Positions 49,791 to 56,961 of a DNA stretch of 64,000 bases are shown piece after piece. Source of the DNA: Erythrobacter sp. GTDB taxonomy: Bacteria > Pseudomonadota > Alphaproteobacteria > Sphingomonadales > Sphingomonadaceae. How positions within the stretch are numbered: position 1 is the stretch's first letter; every line of letters starts with the position of its first letter. The notes beneath the pieces are model-generated. The model was not told where the DNA came from and made no database searches. It saw only the letters and a program-made list of their open reading frames with translations. The DNA is taken from contig NZ_CP050265.1 of the NCBI RefSeq assembly GCF_011765465.1, positions 3,239,133 through 3,303,132 on the forward strand, given 5' to 3'. The position numbers and the translations under genes are program-made.

Positions 49791-51284
49791 TCACCCCATG
49801 GTCGGGATGACGAAGGCGTTGGACCCGTCACCGCCACCATCGGGCCAGCGCTGGGTGACCTTCTTCTTCTTCGTCCAGAAGGCGTATCCTTCGGTCCCGT
49901 ACTGGTCGATGTCACCGAAGCCCGACCGCTTCCACCCGCCGAAGGAATGGTAGGCGACCGGCACCGGGATCGGCACGTTGATGCCGACCATGCCGACGTT
50001 CACCCGGTTCGCGAACTCGCGCGCGGCGTGGCCGTTGCGGGTGAACAGCGCGACGCCGTTGCCGTATTGGTGCTCGGACGGCAGGCGCAGCGCTTCCTCG
50101 AAATCCCTGGCCCGCACGATCTGGAGCACGGGGCCGAAGATCTCCTCCTGGTAGCTCTTCATCTGCGGGGTGACGCGGTCGATCAGGGTCGGTCCGACAA
50201 AGAAGCCGTCCTCGTGCCCCTGCAGGCTGAACCCGCGCCCGTCGATGACGATTTCCGCGCCTTCCGCTTCCGCAGTGTCCACCCACTGCTCGATCCGCGC
50301 CTTGTGTTCGGGCGTGACGACGGGGCCGTAATTGGCATCCGGGTCGGTCGAGACGCCGATCCTCAGCGCATGGATCGCGGGAATGAGCTTTTCCTTGAGC
50401 CGCTCGGCCGTGTCCTCGCCCACCGGGACCACGACGGGCAGCGCCATGCAGCGTTCGCCCGCCGAGCCGAAGGCCGCGCCCGCAAGGTCGTTCACCACCT
50501 GGTCGAGATCGGCATCGGGCATGACGACGCCGTGGTTCTTCGCCCCGCCGAAAGCCTGCACGCGCTTGGCCCGCTTGCAGCCTTCGGAATAGATGTAATG
50601 CGCGATGTCGGAGGACCCGACGAAGCTGATCGCGGGGATGTCGGGATGCTCGATGATCGCATCGACCATCTCCTTGTCGCCGTGGACGACCTGCAGCAGC
50701 CCCTCGGGCGCGCCCGCTTCGAGGAAGAGCTCGGCGAGCCGCACCGGCACGCTCGGGTCGCGCTCGGAAGGCTTGAGGATGAAGGCATTGCCCGCCGCGA
50801 TCGCCATGCCGAACATCCACATCGGGATCATCGCGGGGAAGTTGAACGGGGTGATCCCCGCCCCGATGCCGAGCGGCTGGCGCAGCGAATAGACGTCGAT
50901 GCCGGGGCCTGCCCCTTGCGTATATTCACCCTTGGAAATCTGGGGCACGCCGCAGGCATATTCGATCACTTCAAGACCGCGCTGGACGTCGCCCTTGGCA
51001 TCGTCGACGACCTTGCCGTGCTCGCTCGACAGCAGTTCGGCGAGTTCCTGCATATTGGCCTCGACCAGTTCCTTGAACTTGAACAGCACCCGCGCGCGCT
51101 TCTGCGGATTGGTCGCGGCCCATTCCGGCTGGACCTTTTTCGCGGTCTCCACCGCGCGGTCGAGCAGCGCGGCATCGCCGAGCGCGACCTCGGCCTGGAC
51201 CTCGCCGGTCGAGGGATTCCAGACCTTGTGCTTGCGGGTGGGGGCGGGGCTTTCGCCGACGATGAAATGGTCGATCTGGCGCAT
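49791..51284 (-). CDS. mmsA: Methylmalonate-semialdehyde dehydrogenase (acylating)
   Basis: A 497-residue aldehyde dehydrogenase-family enzyme that converts methylmalonate semialdehyde, NAD and CoA to propionyl-CoA and CO2 in valine (and thymine) degradation. Motifs: VWNPSTGEVQAEVALG, PQISKGEYTQGAGPGID, GITPFNFPAMIPMWMFG, and the active-site Cys in FGSAGERCMALPV. The C-terminal block SGFGDIDQYGTEGYAFWTKKK is specific to MmsA. The start at 51284 is the ATG before RQIDHFIVG; the open frame upstream reads as noncoding. It completes the valine pathway encoded at 43.4-48.4 kb on the same strand, interrupted by RidA and the I78 gene. Confidence 0.95.
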   Translation of the reverse strand: MRQIDHFIVGESPAPTRKHKVWNPSTGEVQAEVALGDAALLDRAVETAKKVQPEWAATNPQKRARVLFKFKELVEANMQELAELLSSEHGKVVDDAKGDVQRGLEVIEYACGVPQISKGEYTQGAGPGIDVYSLRQPLGIGAGITPFNFPAMIPMWMFGMAIAAGNAFILKPSERDPSVPVRLAELFLEAGAPEGLLQVVHGDKEMVDAIIEHPDIPAISFVGSSDIAHYIYSEGCKRAKRVQAFGGAKNHGVVMPDADLDQVVNDLAGAAFGSAGERCMALPVVVPVGEDTAERLKEKLIPAIHALRIGVSTDPDANYGPVVTPEHKARIEQWVDTAEAEGAEIVIDGRGFSLQGHEDGFFVGPTLIDRVTPQMKSYQEEIFGPVLQIVRARDFEEALRLPSEHQYGNGVALFTRNGHAAREFANRVNVGMVGINVPIPVPVAYHSFGGWKRSGFGDIDQYGTEGYAFWTKKKKVTQRWPDGGGDGSNAFVIPTMG

Positions 51285-51427
51285 GGGGTGAGTCTCTTCC
51301 TGTGCGGTTCTGTCCTTGGCGGGCCAAATGCAACCCTGCCGCGCCGCTGGCAAGGGCAAGCGGCCTCTCCAAAGTGGCAGCGGGCCCATGCCGAAGGGCC
51401 GTGCGGGCGGATAAACCGGCGAACCGG

Positions 51428-53392
51428 TCAGGGGCCGCGATAGGGCACGGCGGGCAGGGCGGGCAGGTTGTCGAGATTCCCGCGCCGGCGGCGTTCGGCG
51501 ATCAGGCTCCGGATGCCCGGATCGGCAAAAAGCGCGTGGTAGCGCGGGTGCGCGCGGACCGCTTCGGGCCATTCCTCGCGCGGGGTGTCGAGGAAATCCA
51601 CCAGCCACCGGCGCATCATGCCGGGCCTGCGGAAATAGCCGCTGAGCCGGTCGAGCCCCGCCTCGTATTGCCCGAATTCGCCGAGATACATCCCCTCGTG
51701 GATCGTATCGCCGTATTCGGACAGGGGGAGCGGGTTGGGGCTCCCGTCCCGTATCGCCATGAGGACCGGGAAATACTTGTCGCTGACCGATTCGGGCAGG
51801 CCGATCGCGGTCATACGCTCGCGCACGCGCGGCACGTCGCGGTCGTAAAGTTCGGCCTTCCCGGCATAGGCGAGGGCGTGCAGCCAGTACGCCGACGTCA
51901 CGGTGCAATAGACGCATTCGCCCGCGAATGTGCGGACCGCGGAATAATTGCCCGTGGCGAGCAGGCTTTCGGCGTAGCGATGGCGGGTCGGCCCATGGGC
52001 CGGATCGAGGTCGAGCGCGGTGCGATAGGCCGCGATCGCCGCCTCGTGCTCGCCGATCTCCGCCAGTGTCCGGGCATGGAAATGATGGGCGAGGCCAATC
52101 TCCGGCGCTTCGCCGGTGATGGCCTCGAACTCCAGCAGGGCCGCAGCGATGTCGCCCCCATAGACCGCCGGCAACCGCGCCCGCACAATCCGTGCGAGAA
52201 GGTTTTCACCGTCGAGCGCGAGCGCGGTCGCGATCGCCTTGGCCGCGATGGCCTGCCTCTTTTCGGCTTCGTACCCGGAGATGATCGCAAGCGCGCGCCC
52301 GGCATGGGCATCGGCGAAATCGGGATCGATCCGGCTCGCGCGGGTGAAATCGTCGAAGGCGTCCTGCTTGTTGCGGATGTCGCCCACGAGACTCTTCTGC
52401 AGCCCCTCCTGGAAGGCGGCATAGGCTTGCGGGTCCACTCCGTCGGGCGAGGGCATGGGAAGCGATCCGACACCGGCGTAGACCTGCAGGGCGCTGACCA
52501 GGGCTTCGAGCGCAAGGTCGCCGAGGGTGGGACGCGAGATCGCGTCGGTGAATCGGTCGCGCCACAAGATCGTCCCGCTCCCCGCCTCGACCAGCGCAAG
52601 GTCGAGGAAGGTCTGGTCGAGCGCCGTGCCGACTTCGCCGATGACGAGATGGGTCGCGCCGAGCGACTGTGCGAGTTCGGCCTGGGTCCGCGTCGTCTCG
52701 GCCGCCTCGGTAACGCGCGGGCCCGGCACGAGGGCCATGCGTTCGATGAGGGCGAGATGGCCCGACATGGTCCGCGACAGGTCGGTCGCGAACTGCCGCA
52801 CATCCTCGCCGTCGGTCTCGGCGGTTTCGAAGGGCAGCACGGCGAGCGTGACCTTGCTTGCCGCCCCTCCGGTATCGCCGGACGTCGGCGCGCCGAGGAA
52901 AGCGTAGAGGCCAAGGGCCAGCGCGACGACGACCGCCAGCACCGCTGCCGCGAGCGGCCAGCGCCGCCGTCCTGCCTCCGGCGCTTTTTCCGCCGGTGTC
53001 GCTTTTTGCGTCGCCGGCGCCGCCTTCGCCGGAACGGGGCCGGGCTCGGCGGCGGCAGGAGCGGCTTTCGCTTCGCCGCCTGCCGGTTCGCCGCGCGCGG
53101 CGTGCCCTTCGTGCAGGCAATAGCCGACGCCGCGAATGGTCTCGAGCAACGCCGCGTCCTCGCCCAGCGCCTTGCGCAGCGAGGCGATGTGGACCTGCAG
53201 CGCGTTCTCCTCGACGATCGTGTCGGGCCAGACTGCCGCGAGCAGTTCGTCCTTCGTCACGACCTCGCCCCGGCGGCGGGCGAGAACCGTCACGATCCCG
53301 AGCGCGCGGGGGCCGATCGCGACTCGCTCGCCGTCCTTCAGCAGCTGGCGATCCGGCTGCAGGATGTGGGATCCGATCGCTTGCTGGTCCAT
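51428..53392 (-). CDS. Membrane-anchored winged-helix regulator with TPR domain (CadC-like)
   Basis: A 654-residue protein with an N-terminal OmpR/PhoB-type winged helix (residues 10-98: VLARRRGEVVTKDELLAAVW, NALQVHIASLRKALG, ETIRGVGYCL), a Pro/Ala-rich linker, one membrane helix (PLAAAVLAVVVALALGLYAF, about 145-165) and a periplasmic part with a TolB/adenylate-cyclase-like segment (VTLAVLPFET, LGATHLVIGEV) and tetratricopeptide repeats (DFTRASRIDPDFADAHAGRA, YRTALDLDPAHGPTRHRYAE). This architecture is shared by CadC-type one-component sensors. It has no partner kinase. It diverges from urcA, with 330 bp between starts, so it could control urcA, but no evidence in sequence shows this. Downstream is mmsA on the same strand. 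Confidence 0.87.
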   Translation of the reverse strand: MDQQAIGSHILQPDRQLLKDGERVAIGPRALGIVTVLARRRGEVVTKDELLAAVWPDTIVEENALQVHIASLRKALGEDAALLETIRGVGYCLHEGHAARGEPAGGEAKAAPAAAEPGPVPAKAAPATQKATPAEKAPEAGRRRWPLAAAVLAVVVALALGLYAFLGAPTSGDTGGAASKVTLAVLPFETAETDGEDVRQFATDLSRTMSGHLALIERMALVPGPRVTEAAETTRTQAELAQSLGATHLVIGEVGTALDQTFLDLALVEAGSGTILWRDRFTDAISRPTLGDLALEALVSALQVYAGVGSLPMPSPDGVDPQAYAAFQEGLQKSLVGDIRNKQDAFDDFTRASRIDPDFADAHAGRALAIISGYEAEKRQAIAAKAIATALALDGENLLARIVRARLPAVYGGDIAAALLEFEAITGEAPEIGLAHHFHARTLAEIGEHEAAIAAYRTALDLDPAHGPTRHRYAESLLATGNYSAVRTFAGECVYCTVTSAYWLHALAYAGKAELYDRDVPRVRERMTAIGLPESVSDKYFPVLMAIRDGSPNPLPLSEYGDTIHEGMYLGEFGQYEAGLDRLSGYFRRPGMMRRWLVDFLDTPREEWPEAVRAHPRYHALFADPGIRSLIAERRRRGNLDNLPALPAVPYRGP

Positions 53393-53722
53393 CGCCCGCC
53401 CGTTCAGACTTTCGCTCGCCTTAAGCTTATGCCGCCTCCTCTCGCCCTGTCACCCCCGGCGAAGATTTCAGGAAGGGAAAACAGGACGGCGCGGTCAATC
53501 GAGTGATCCTGTAAATCGCTGATACCGCGTGATTAATTCGCACACCTTCAGGAAAACAACAGGTTTCAGGCGCTCTTCACGCAAGCTTCACCGGAACGCC
53601 AAGGATCGAATTGGGGGGCTGGCCTAGTCCTTGGGTCGTCGCCGGGACACAGCGCCGCACAGCACAGCGCATCGCTCCGGGGCAGGACACAGGCAAACGC
53701 ACGACCACACAGGAGACTATCG
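53393..53722. other. 330-bp divergent control region between regulator and urcA
   Basis: No gene is seen. The region must hold promoters for both divergent genes. It includes an AT-rich stretch at about 53500-53575 (TGTAAATCGCTGATACCG, GATTAATTCGCACACC, GGAAAACAACAGG) unlike the flanking coding DNA. I did not find a clear -35/-10 pair or a strong palindrome that would deserve a separate feature. Confidence 0.5.
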
Positions 53723-54049
53723 ATGTTCAAGACCCTTTACGCCGCCGCCGCTCTCGCCACCCTCGCCGTCGCGGCCCCCGCCAGCGCCAAGGAAGAAGCG
53801 GTGAGCGTCACCGTCAGCTTCGCCGGCCTCGACATTGCGAGCAAGGACGGCTTCGCCGCGTTCGAGCAGCGCATCGACACCGCGATCGACCGCGCCTGCC
53901 GCATCAACGGGCGCCGCACCCTCGCCGAAATGCGCGCGGTCCGCGACTGCAAGGCGAGCATGACCACGAGCGCCGAACTCGCGGTGGCCGAACTGCTCGC
54001 ATCGCCCGAACGCTTCGCCTCGGCGAACGAAATCACCCTTCGCGGCTGA
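53723..54049 (+). CDS. UrcA-family protein
   Basis: A 108-residue secreted protein with a signal peptide ending PASAKE (residues 1-22) and the UrcA domain: VSVTVSFAGLDIASKDGFAAF, RIDTAIDRACRINGR and VRDCKASMTTSAELAVAEL. The pair of Cys residues (in RAC and RDC) is conserved in the family, which is common in sphingomonads and of unknown function. The ATG follows GGAGAC. A hairpin terminator lies 38 bp after the stop, so the gene is probably monocistronic. It is divergent from the winged-helix/TPR regulator. Confidence 0.9.
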   Translation: MFKTLYAAAALATLAVAAPASAKEEAVSVTVSFAGLDIASKDGFAAFEQRIDTAIDRACRINGRRTLAEMRAVRDCKASMTTSAELAVAELLASPERFASANEITLRG

Positions 54050-54086
54050 TCTTCACGTCCCCGAAGACCAACCCGCGAGAAACGGG

Positions 54087-54126
54087 AAGGGCGGCGCCAA
54101 AGCGGATGGCGTCGCCCTTTCTTTCG
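54087..54126 (+). terminator. Rho-independent terminator of urcA
   Basis: AAGGGCGGCGCC (54087-54098) pairs with GGCGTCGCCCTT (54108-54119) over 12 bp with one G-U pair, nine-base loop, followed by TTCTTTC. It may also serve the convergent glutaredoxin gene that ends at 54161. Confidence 0.75.
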
Positions 54127-54160
54127 TCTGCGGCAAGTCGCGCCTGACGCGCGGCCCGGG

Positions 54161-54907
54161 TCACAGCAGCGCCGGTTTCGCCAGCATCCAAAGCGCCATG
54201 CCGATCATGAAGAGGTTTTCGGTCAGCGAGACGAAGCCCAATGGCACATTGCTGTCCCCGCCGACACAGGCGCACTTGAGTTCGCGCTTTTCGACATAGA
54301 CCGCCTTGAACACGCTGACAGCGCCGATGGTGCCGATCGTGAGCGCGAGCGGGATCGAGACGATGTCGAGCACGTGCGCGGTCATCAGGAGCCCCGCCAG
54401 CCCCTCGGCGTGCGGATAGACATAGCCATAGGGCACCCAGCGCTTCGCCAGCAGGTCGTAATTGAGGAACATGGTCGAGAAGCTCTCGACATCGCGCAGC
54501 TTGAGGTAGGCGAGGCCGACCATCGAGAAGCTGACGAACCATTCCGCGGCAAGGAGCGAGAACGCCGCGCCGGTCGCGACATAAGCCGCACCCGCCGCCA
54601 TCAGCGCCATCAGCGCGAACAGCGCGATCACGGGGCGGTAGGTCGTCCCCTCGGTCTTCGCGGGCTTGCCGAAATGCGCGGCGAGATCGGTGTAACCGCC
54701 GATCCGCTCTCTCCCGATGAACGCCTGCGGAGTGGTCTTGACGCCGTGCTCGGCCTTGAAGGCGTCGGTTTCGGCGCGGGTCGTGAGGTGGTGGTCCTCG
54801 ACCGCATAGCCCTCGCGTTCGAGCAGCCATTTCGACTTGATGCCGTAGGGGCAGACATGGCCCGGCATGACCATGCGGTAGAGTTTGGCGGTGCGGGGCT
54901 GTTTCAT
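54161..54907 (-). CDS. Glutaredoxin-MauE/DoxX fusion membrane protein
   Basis: A 248-residue protein with an N-terminal glutaredoxin-like domain (residues 8-80: KLYRMVMPGHVCPYGIKSKW, TTPQAFIGRERIGGYTDL) and a C-terminal four-helix membrane domain of the MauE/DoxX type. The redox motif is CPYG. Near the C-terminus is a second cysteine motif KCACVGGDSN. Family knowledge: MauE-like proteins help transfer electrons or disulfides across the membrane. The gene follows csoR by 14 bp, within the same operon, which points to a role in copper or thiol homeostasis. The combination is conserved in my memory next to CsoR genes in sphingomonads, but no function is established. Confidence 0.8.
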   Translation of the reverse strand: MKQPRTAKLYRMVMPGHVCPYGIKSKWLLEREGYAVEDHHLTTRAETDAFKAEHGVKTTPQAFIGRERIGGYTDLAAHFGKPAKTEGTTYRPVIALFALMALMAAGAAYVATGAAFSLLAAEWFVSFSMVGLAYLKLRDVESFSTMFLNYDLLAKRWVPYGYVYPHAEGLAGLLMTAHVLDIVSIPLALTIGTIGAVSVFKAVYVEKRELKCACVGGDSNVPLGFVSLTENLFMIGMALWMLAKPALL

Positions 54908-54921
54908 TGTGAATCAGTGCC

Positions 54922-55194
54922 TTACTTGCGACCTCGTTCCAAAAGGTCGACCAGTTCCTCGAACTTGGCGCGCTGCTCGGCCTCGTCGCCGCTGGCGATC
55001 GCCTCGGCGACACAGCAGGCGGCGTGGTCCTTCAGGACCTGGCTTTCGACCTTGGCGAGCGCGGACTTGATCGCGGCGATCTGGTGGAGGATGTCGATGC
55101 AGTAGCGGTCGTCCTCGATCATCTGCGCGACGCCGCGCACCTGGCCCGCGATGCGGTTCAGCCGCTGCACCTTGGCCCTGGTCTTCTCGTCCAT
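54922..55194 (-). CDS. csoR: CsoR-family copper-sensing repressor
   Basis: A 90-residue all-helical repressor. It carries the copper-binding triad of CsoR with exact spacing: Cys32 (DDRYCIDIL), His57 (KDHAAC) and Cys61, that is C-x24-H-x3-C. Cu(I) binding should release DNA. The start at 55194 is the ATG before DEKTRAKVQ; the upstream open frame is not coding. A CsoR-type box lies 19 bp upstream of the ATG, so autoregulation is likely, and a second box lies before the multicopper oxidase gene. It leads an operon with the glutaredoxin-MauE gene. The FrmR/RcnR subgroup (formaldehyde, nickel) lacks this exact triad. Confidence 0.92.
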   Translation of the reverse strand: MDEKTRAKVQRLNRIAGQVRGVAQMIEDDRYCIDILHQIAAIKSALAKVESQVLKDHAACCVAEAIASGDEAEQRAKFEELVDLLERGRK

Positions 55195-55212
55195 CACGAT
55201 CGCCTCCGCTTG

Positions 55213-55229
55213 ATACCCTAGGGGGGTAT
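55213..55229 (-). promoter_or_regulatory. CsoR box upstream of csoR
   Basis: ATACCCTAGGGGGGTAT, an imperfect palindrome of the kind bound by CsoR (ATACCC...GGGTAT), ends 18 bp before the csoR start codon. It is 16 of 17 bases identical to the copA box at 56932-56948. Both sit close to a start codon, and each is in the only intergenic space for its operon. Confidence 0.85.
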
Positions 55230-55282
55230 GTAGACGTCCGGAGCCGGATGGCAAGCCCGCAAGGAGGCTGCACGAAAGCCGA

Positions 55283-55807
55283 TCAGTGTTCGTGGCCGCC
55301 CTCGAAGCCCGCATATTGCTCCGCGGTCATGCCGGGCATGGCCTTGACGAAGGCGGCGATGTTCCAGAGCGTCCTATCGTCATGGGGCGGGCCGAAGGCG
55401 GGCATTCCGCTCATCTTGACCCCGTGCTTCACCATCCAGAAGATCTCGCGCTCGCTCCATTGATCCGCCACTCTTGCGAGTGCGGGCGGATGAGGCCGCA
55501 TCCCGGCGGCCCATCCGGCCTTCCCCGCGCCGACGCCGCCGTGGCAATGGGCGCAGTATTCCTTGTATTCGCCCGCCCCGGCCTCGATCATCGCGGGGGT
55601 GAACTGCGGCGGAGGCCCGACATCGCCCGCGCGCGCCTCGACCCCGTTGTGCATCGCGGTGTCGAGCGCCCAGCCGACAGCGGGATTGTGGCGGTCGGTC
55701 GCGGCGACATTGTAGGCGCCGGTCAATATCACCGCGAGGCCGATGGCGAGAAGCAGCACCAGCATTCCGATCGCTCCGACGAGTGCGCCCTTGGTGGATG
55801 GCTTCAT
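55283..55807 (-). CDS. Membrane-anchored c-type cytochrome
   Basis: A 174-residue protein with an N-terminal membrane anchor (GALVGAIGMLVLLLAIGLAVILTG) and a single haem-binding motif CAHCH in EYKEYCAHCHGGVGAGKAGW, with methionine ligand candidates in MSGMPAFGP. It is a periplasm-facing mono-haem cytochrome c. It overlaps the upstream lipoprotein gene by ATGA and is last in a three-gene minus-strand operon (DUF305, lipoprotein, cytochrome). The C-terminus ends with the metal-binding-like sequence GGHEH. Its place inside the copper cluster suggests electron transfer linked to copper, but this is inference. Confidence 0.87.
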   Translation of the reverse strand: MKPSTKGALVGAIGMLVLLLAIGLAVILTGAYNVAATDRHNPAVGWALDTAMHNGVEARAGDVGPPPQFTPAMIEAGAGEYKEYCAHCHGGVGAGKAGWAAGMRPHPPALARVADQWSEREIFWMVKHGVKMSGMPAFGPPHDDRTLWNIAAFVKAMPGMTAEQYAGFEGGHEH

Positions 55808-56295
55808 GTCGCATTCCTTTCCGTGCAGTCGACGAAGCCGGCATATCCCAGTTCGTCTTCGGCCCCGGGAACGAGGACGATCATGTCCATGCCCGAAAGC
55901 CCGGCATCGCCGCGTTCGTCGCGCGGTCGCAGGAGGACGCTGAGGTCGCCCCTTGCAAACCGGCCTTCGCCCGCGGCGGGAAGCGGGACGAGCTTGCCGT
56001 TCAGCTTGATCGTGCCGGTGCCGCCCGGTGCGAACACGAAGGAGGGATAGGCGAGTTCGGTCAGCCGGACGGCGCATCGCCCCGCCAGACCACCGACCGC
56101 CGAAAGGTCGGCCACCGACATCGTCTCGGGCTTGACCAGCGCGGGCGAGACATTGGCGAGCGTGGCTTCGGGGGCCATGACCGGCGCCGGGCTCGGTGCG
56201 GCCTCAAGCTGGGCTTCGCGGTCGTTGCCGATCGCGGTGTTGCGGTTGCAGCCGGCGAGCGCGAGGATCATGGCGACAAGGGCGATCGCTCTCAT
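55804..56295 (-). CDS. Uncharacterised lipoprotein of the copper cluster
   Basis: A 163-residue protein with a lipoprotein signal (MILALAGCNRN) and no recognised domain. The mature part has a globular region from about residue 55 (SVADLSAVGGLAGRCAVRL, VFAPGGTGTIKLNGKLVPLP) with a late SGMDMIVLVPGAEDELGYAGF. It overlaps both neighbours by ATGA, so it is co-translated with the DUF305 gene upstream and cytochrome c downstream. No metal motif is obvious. Its fixed position in a CsoR-controlled neighbourhood suggests a periplasmic partner of copper handling or of the cytochrome. Confidence 0.7.
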   Translation of the reverse strand: MRAIALVAMILALAGCNRNTAIGNDREAQLEAAPSPAPVMAPEATLANVSPALVKPETMSVADLSAVGGLAGRCAVRLTELAYPSFVFAPGGTGTIKLNGKLVPLPAAGEGRFARGDLSVLLRPRDERGDAGLSGMDMIVLVPGAEDELGYAGFVDCTERNAT

Positions 56296-56819
56296 TGCCG
56301 CGCCTCCTCGGGCAGCCGCTCGGCGACCCGGACCCCGTTTTCCTCGATGTCCTCGAGAAGGTAGCGCATCTGCGCGATCTCGCGCCGCTGGGCGAGGATG
56401 ATGTCGTGGGCGAGCTTGCGCACGCGCGGGTCGCGGATGTGGGCGCGTTCGCTGGTCATGATCGCGATCGAATGGTGCGGGATCATCGCCGCCATGTATT
56501 CGCTGTCGGTCACGGTCGTCTGGCTCCGCAGCAGCCAGAGCGCGACCGAGAACACCAGCGCCGCCACGGCGAGGATCAGCGCGTTCTTCGCCCGGCTCGG
56601 ATACAAGCTCCACATGAAGAGCAGCATCACAACCATCATCGCCGACCCCATCACGAAGGCCATCCAGAAGCGCGTCTCGCTCCAGAACACGTGGTCGATG
56701 GTGAAGGTGTTGATATACATCAGGCCGAACATCACGGCCGTGCTGGTGCCGATCATCGCCATGAAGCGCCAATAGGGATCGCGCCTCTCGCTTTCGCCGC
56801 TTTTGCCCTGTTCTTTCAA
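56292..56819 (-). CDS. DUF305-domain membrane protein
   Basis: A 175-residue protein with three N-terminal membrane segments (STAVMFGLMYINTFTI, MAFVMGSAMMVVMLLFMW, NALILAVAALVFSVALWLL) and a periplasmic DUF305 domain with the fingerprint DSEYMAAMIPHHSIAIMTSE and RKLAHDIILAQRREIAQM. DUF305 proteins often accompany copper resistance genes, and the MIPHH motif is a plausible metal site. The start is TTG at 56819 with GGAGAAGAAG upstream; ATG at 56762 is an alternative. It overlaps the lipoprotein gene by ATGA and diverges from copA; the 142-bp space between contains a CsoR box that could serve both directions. Confidence 0.85.
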   Translation of the reverse strand: MKEQGKSGESERRDPYWRFMAMIGTSTAVMFGLMYINTFTIDHVFWSETRFWMAFVMGSAMMVVMLLFMWSLYPSRAKNALILAVAALVFSVALWLLRSQTTVTDSEYMAAMIPHHSIAIMTSERAHIRDPRVRKLAHDIILAQRREIAQMRYLLEDIEENGVRVAERLPEEARQ

Positions 56820-56931
56820 ACTTCTTCTCCCTGTCGATGGGGCAACGGGGCGGGCCGTGGAAGGTTCGCCCGTCAGCGGCGCACCGCGCCTGATGGGCCG
56901 CGAGCCGAGTGCCTTCGTCGATCCTCTTGAA

Positions 56932-56948
56932 ATACCCTCGGGGGGTAT
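56932..56948 (+). promoter_or_regulatory. CsoR box upstream of the multicopper oxidase
   Basis: ATACCCTCGGGGGGTAT, 13 bp before the copA ATG and within the 142-bp divergent space to the DUF305 gene. It differs by one base from the csoR box. There is no ribosome site between the box and the start codon. Confidence 0.85.
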
Positions 56949-56961
56949 ATATTCGGCCTGT

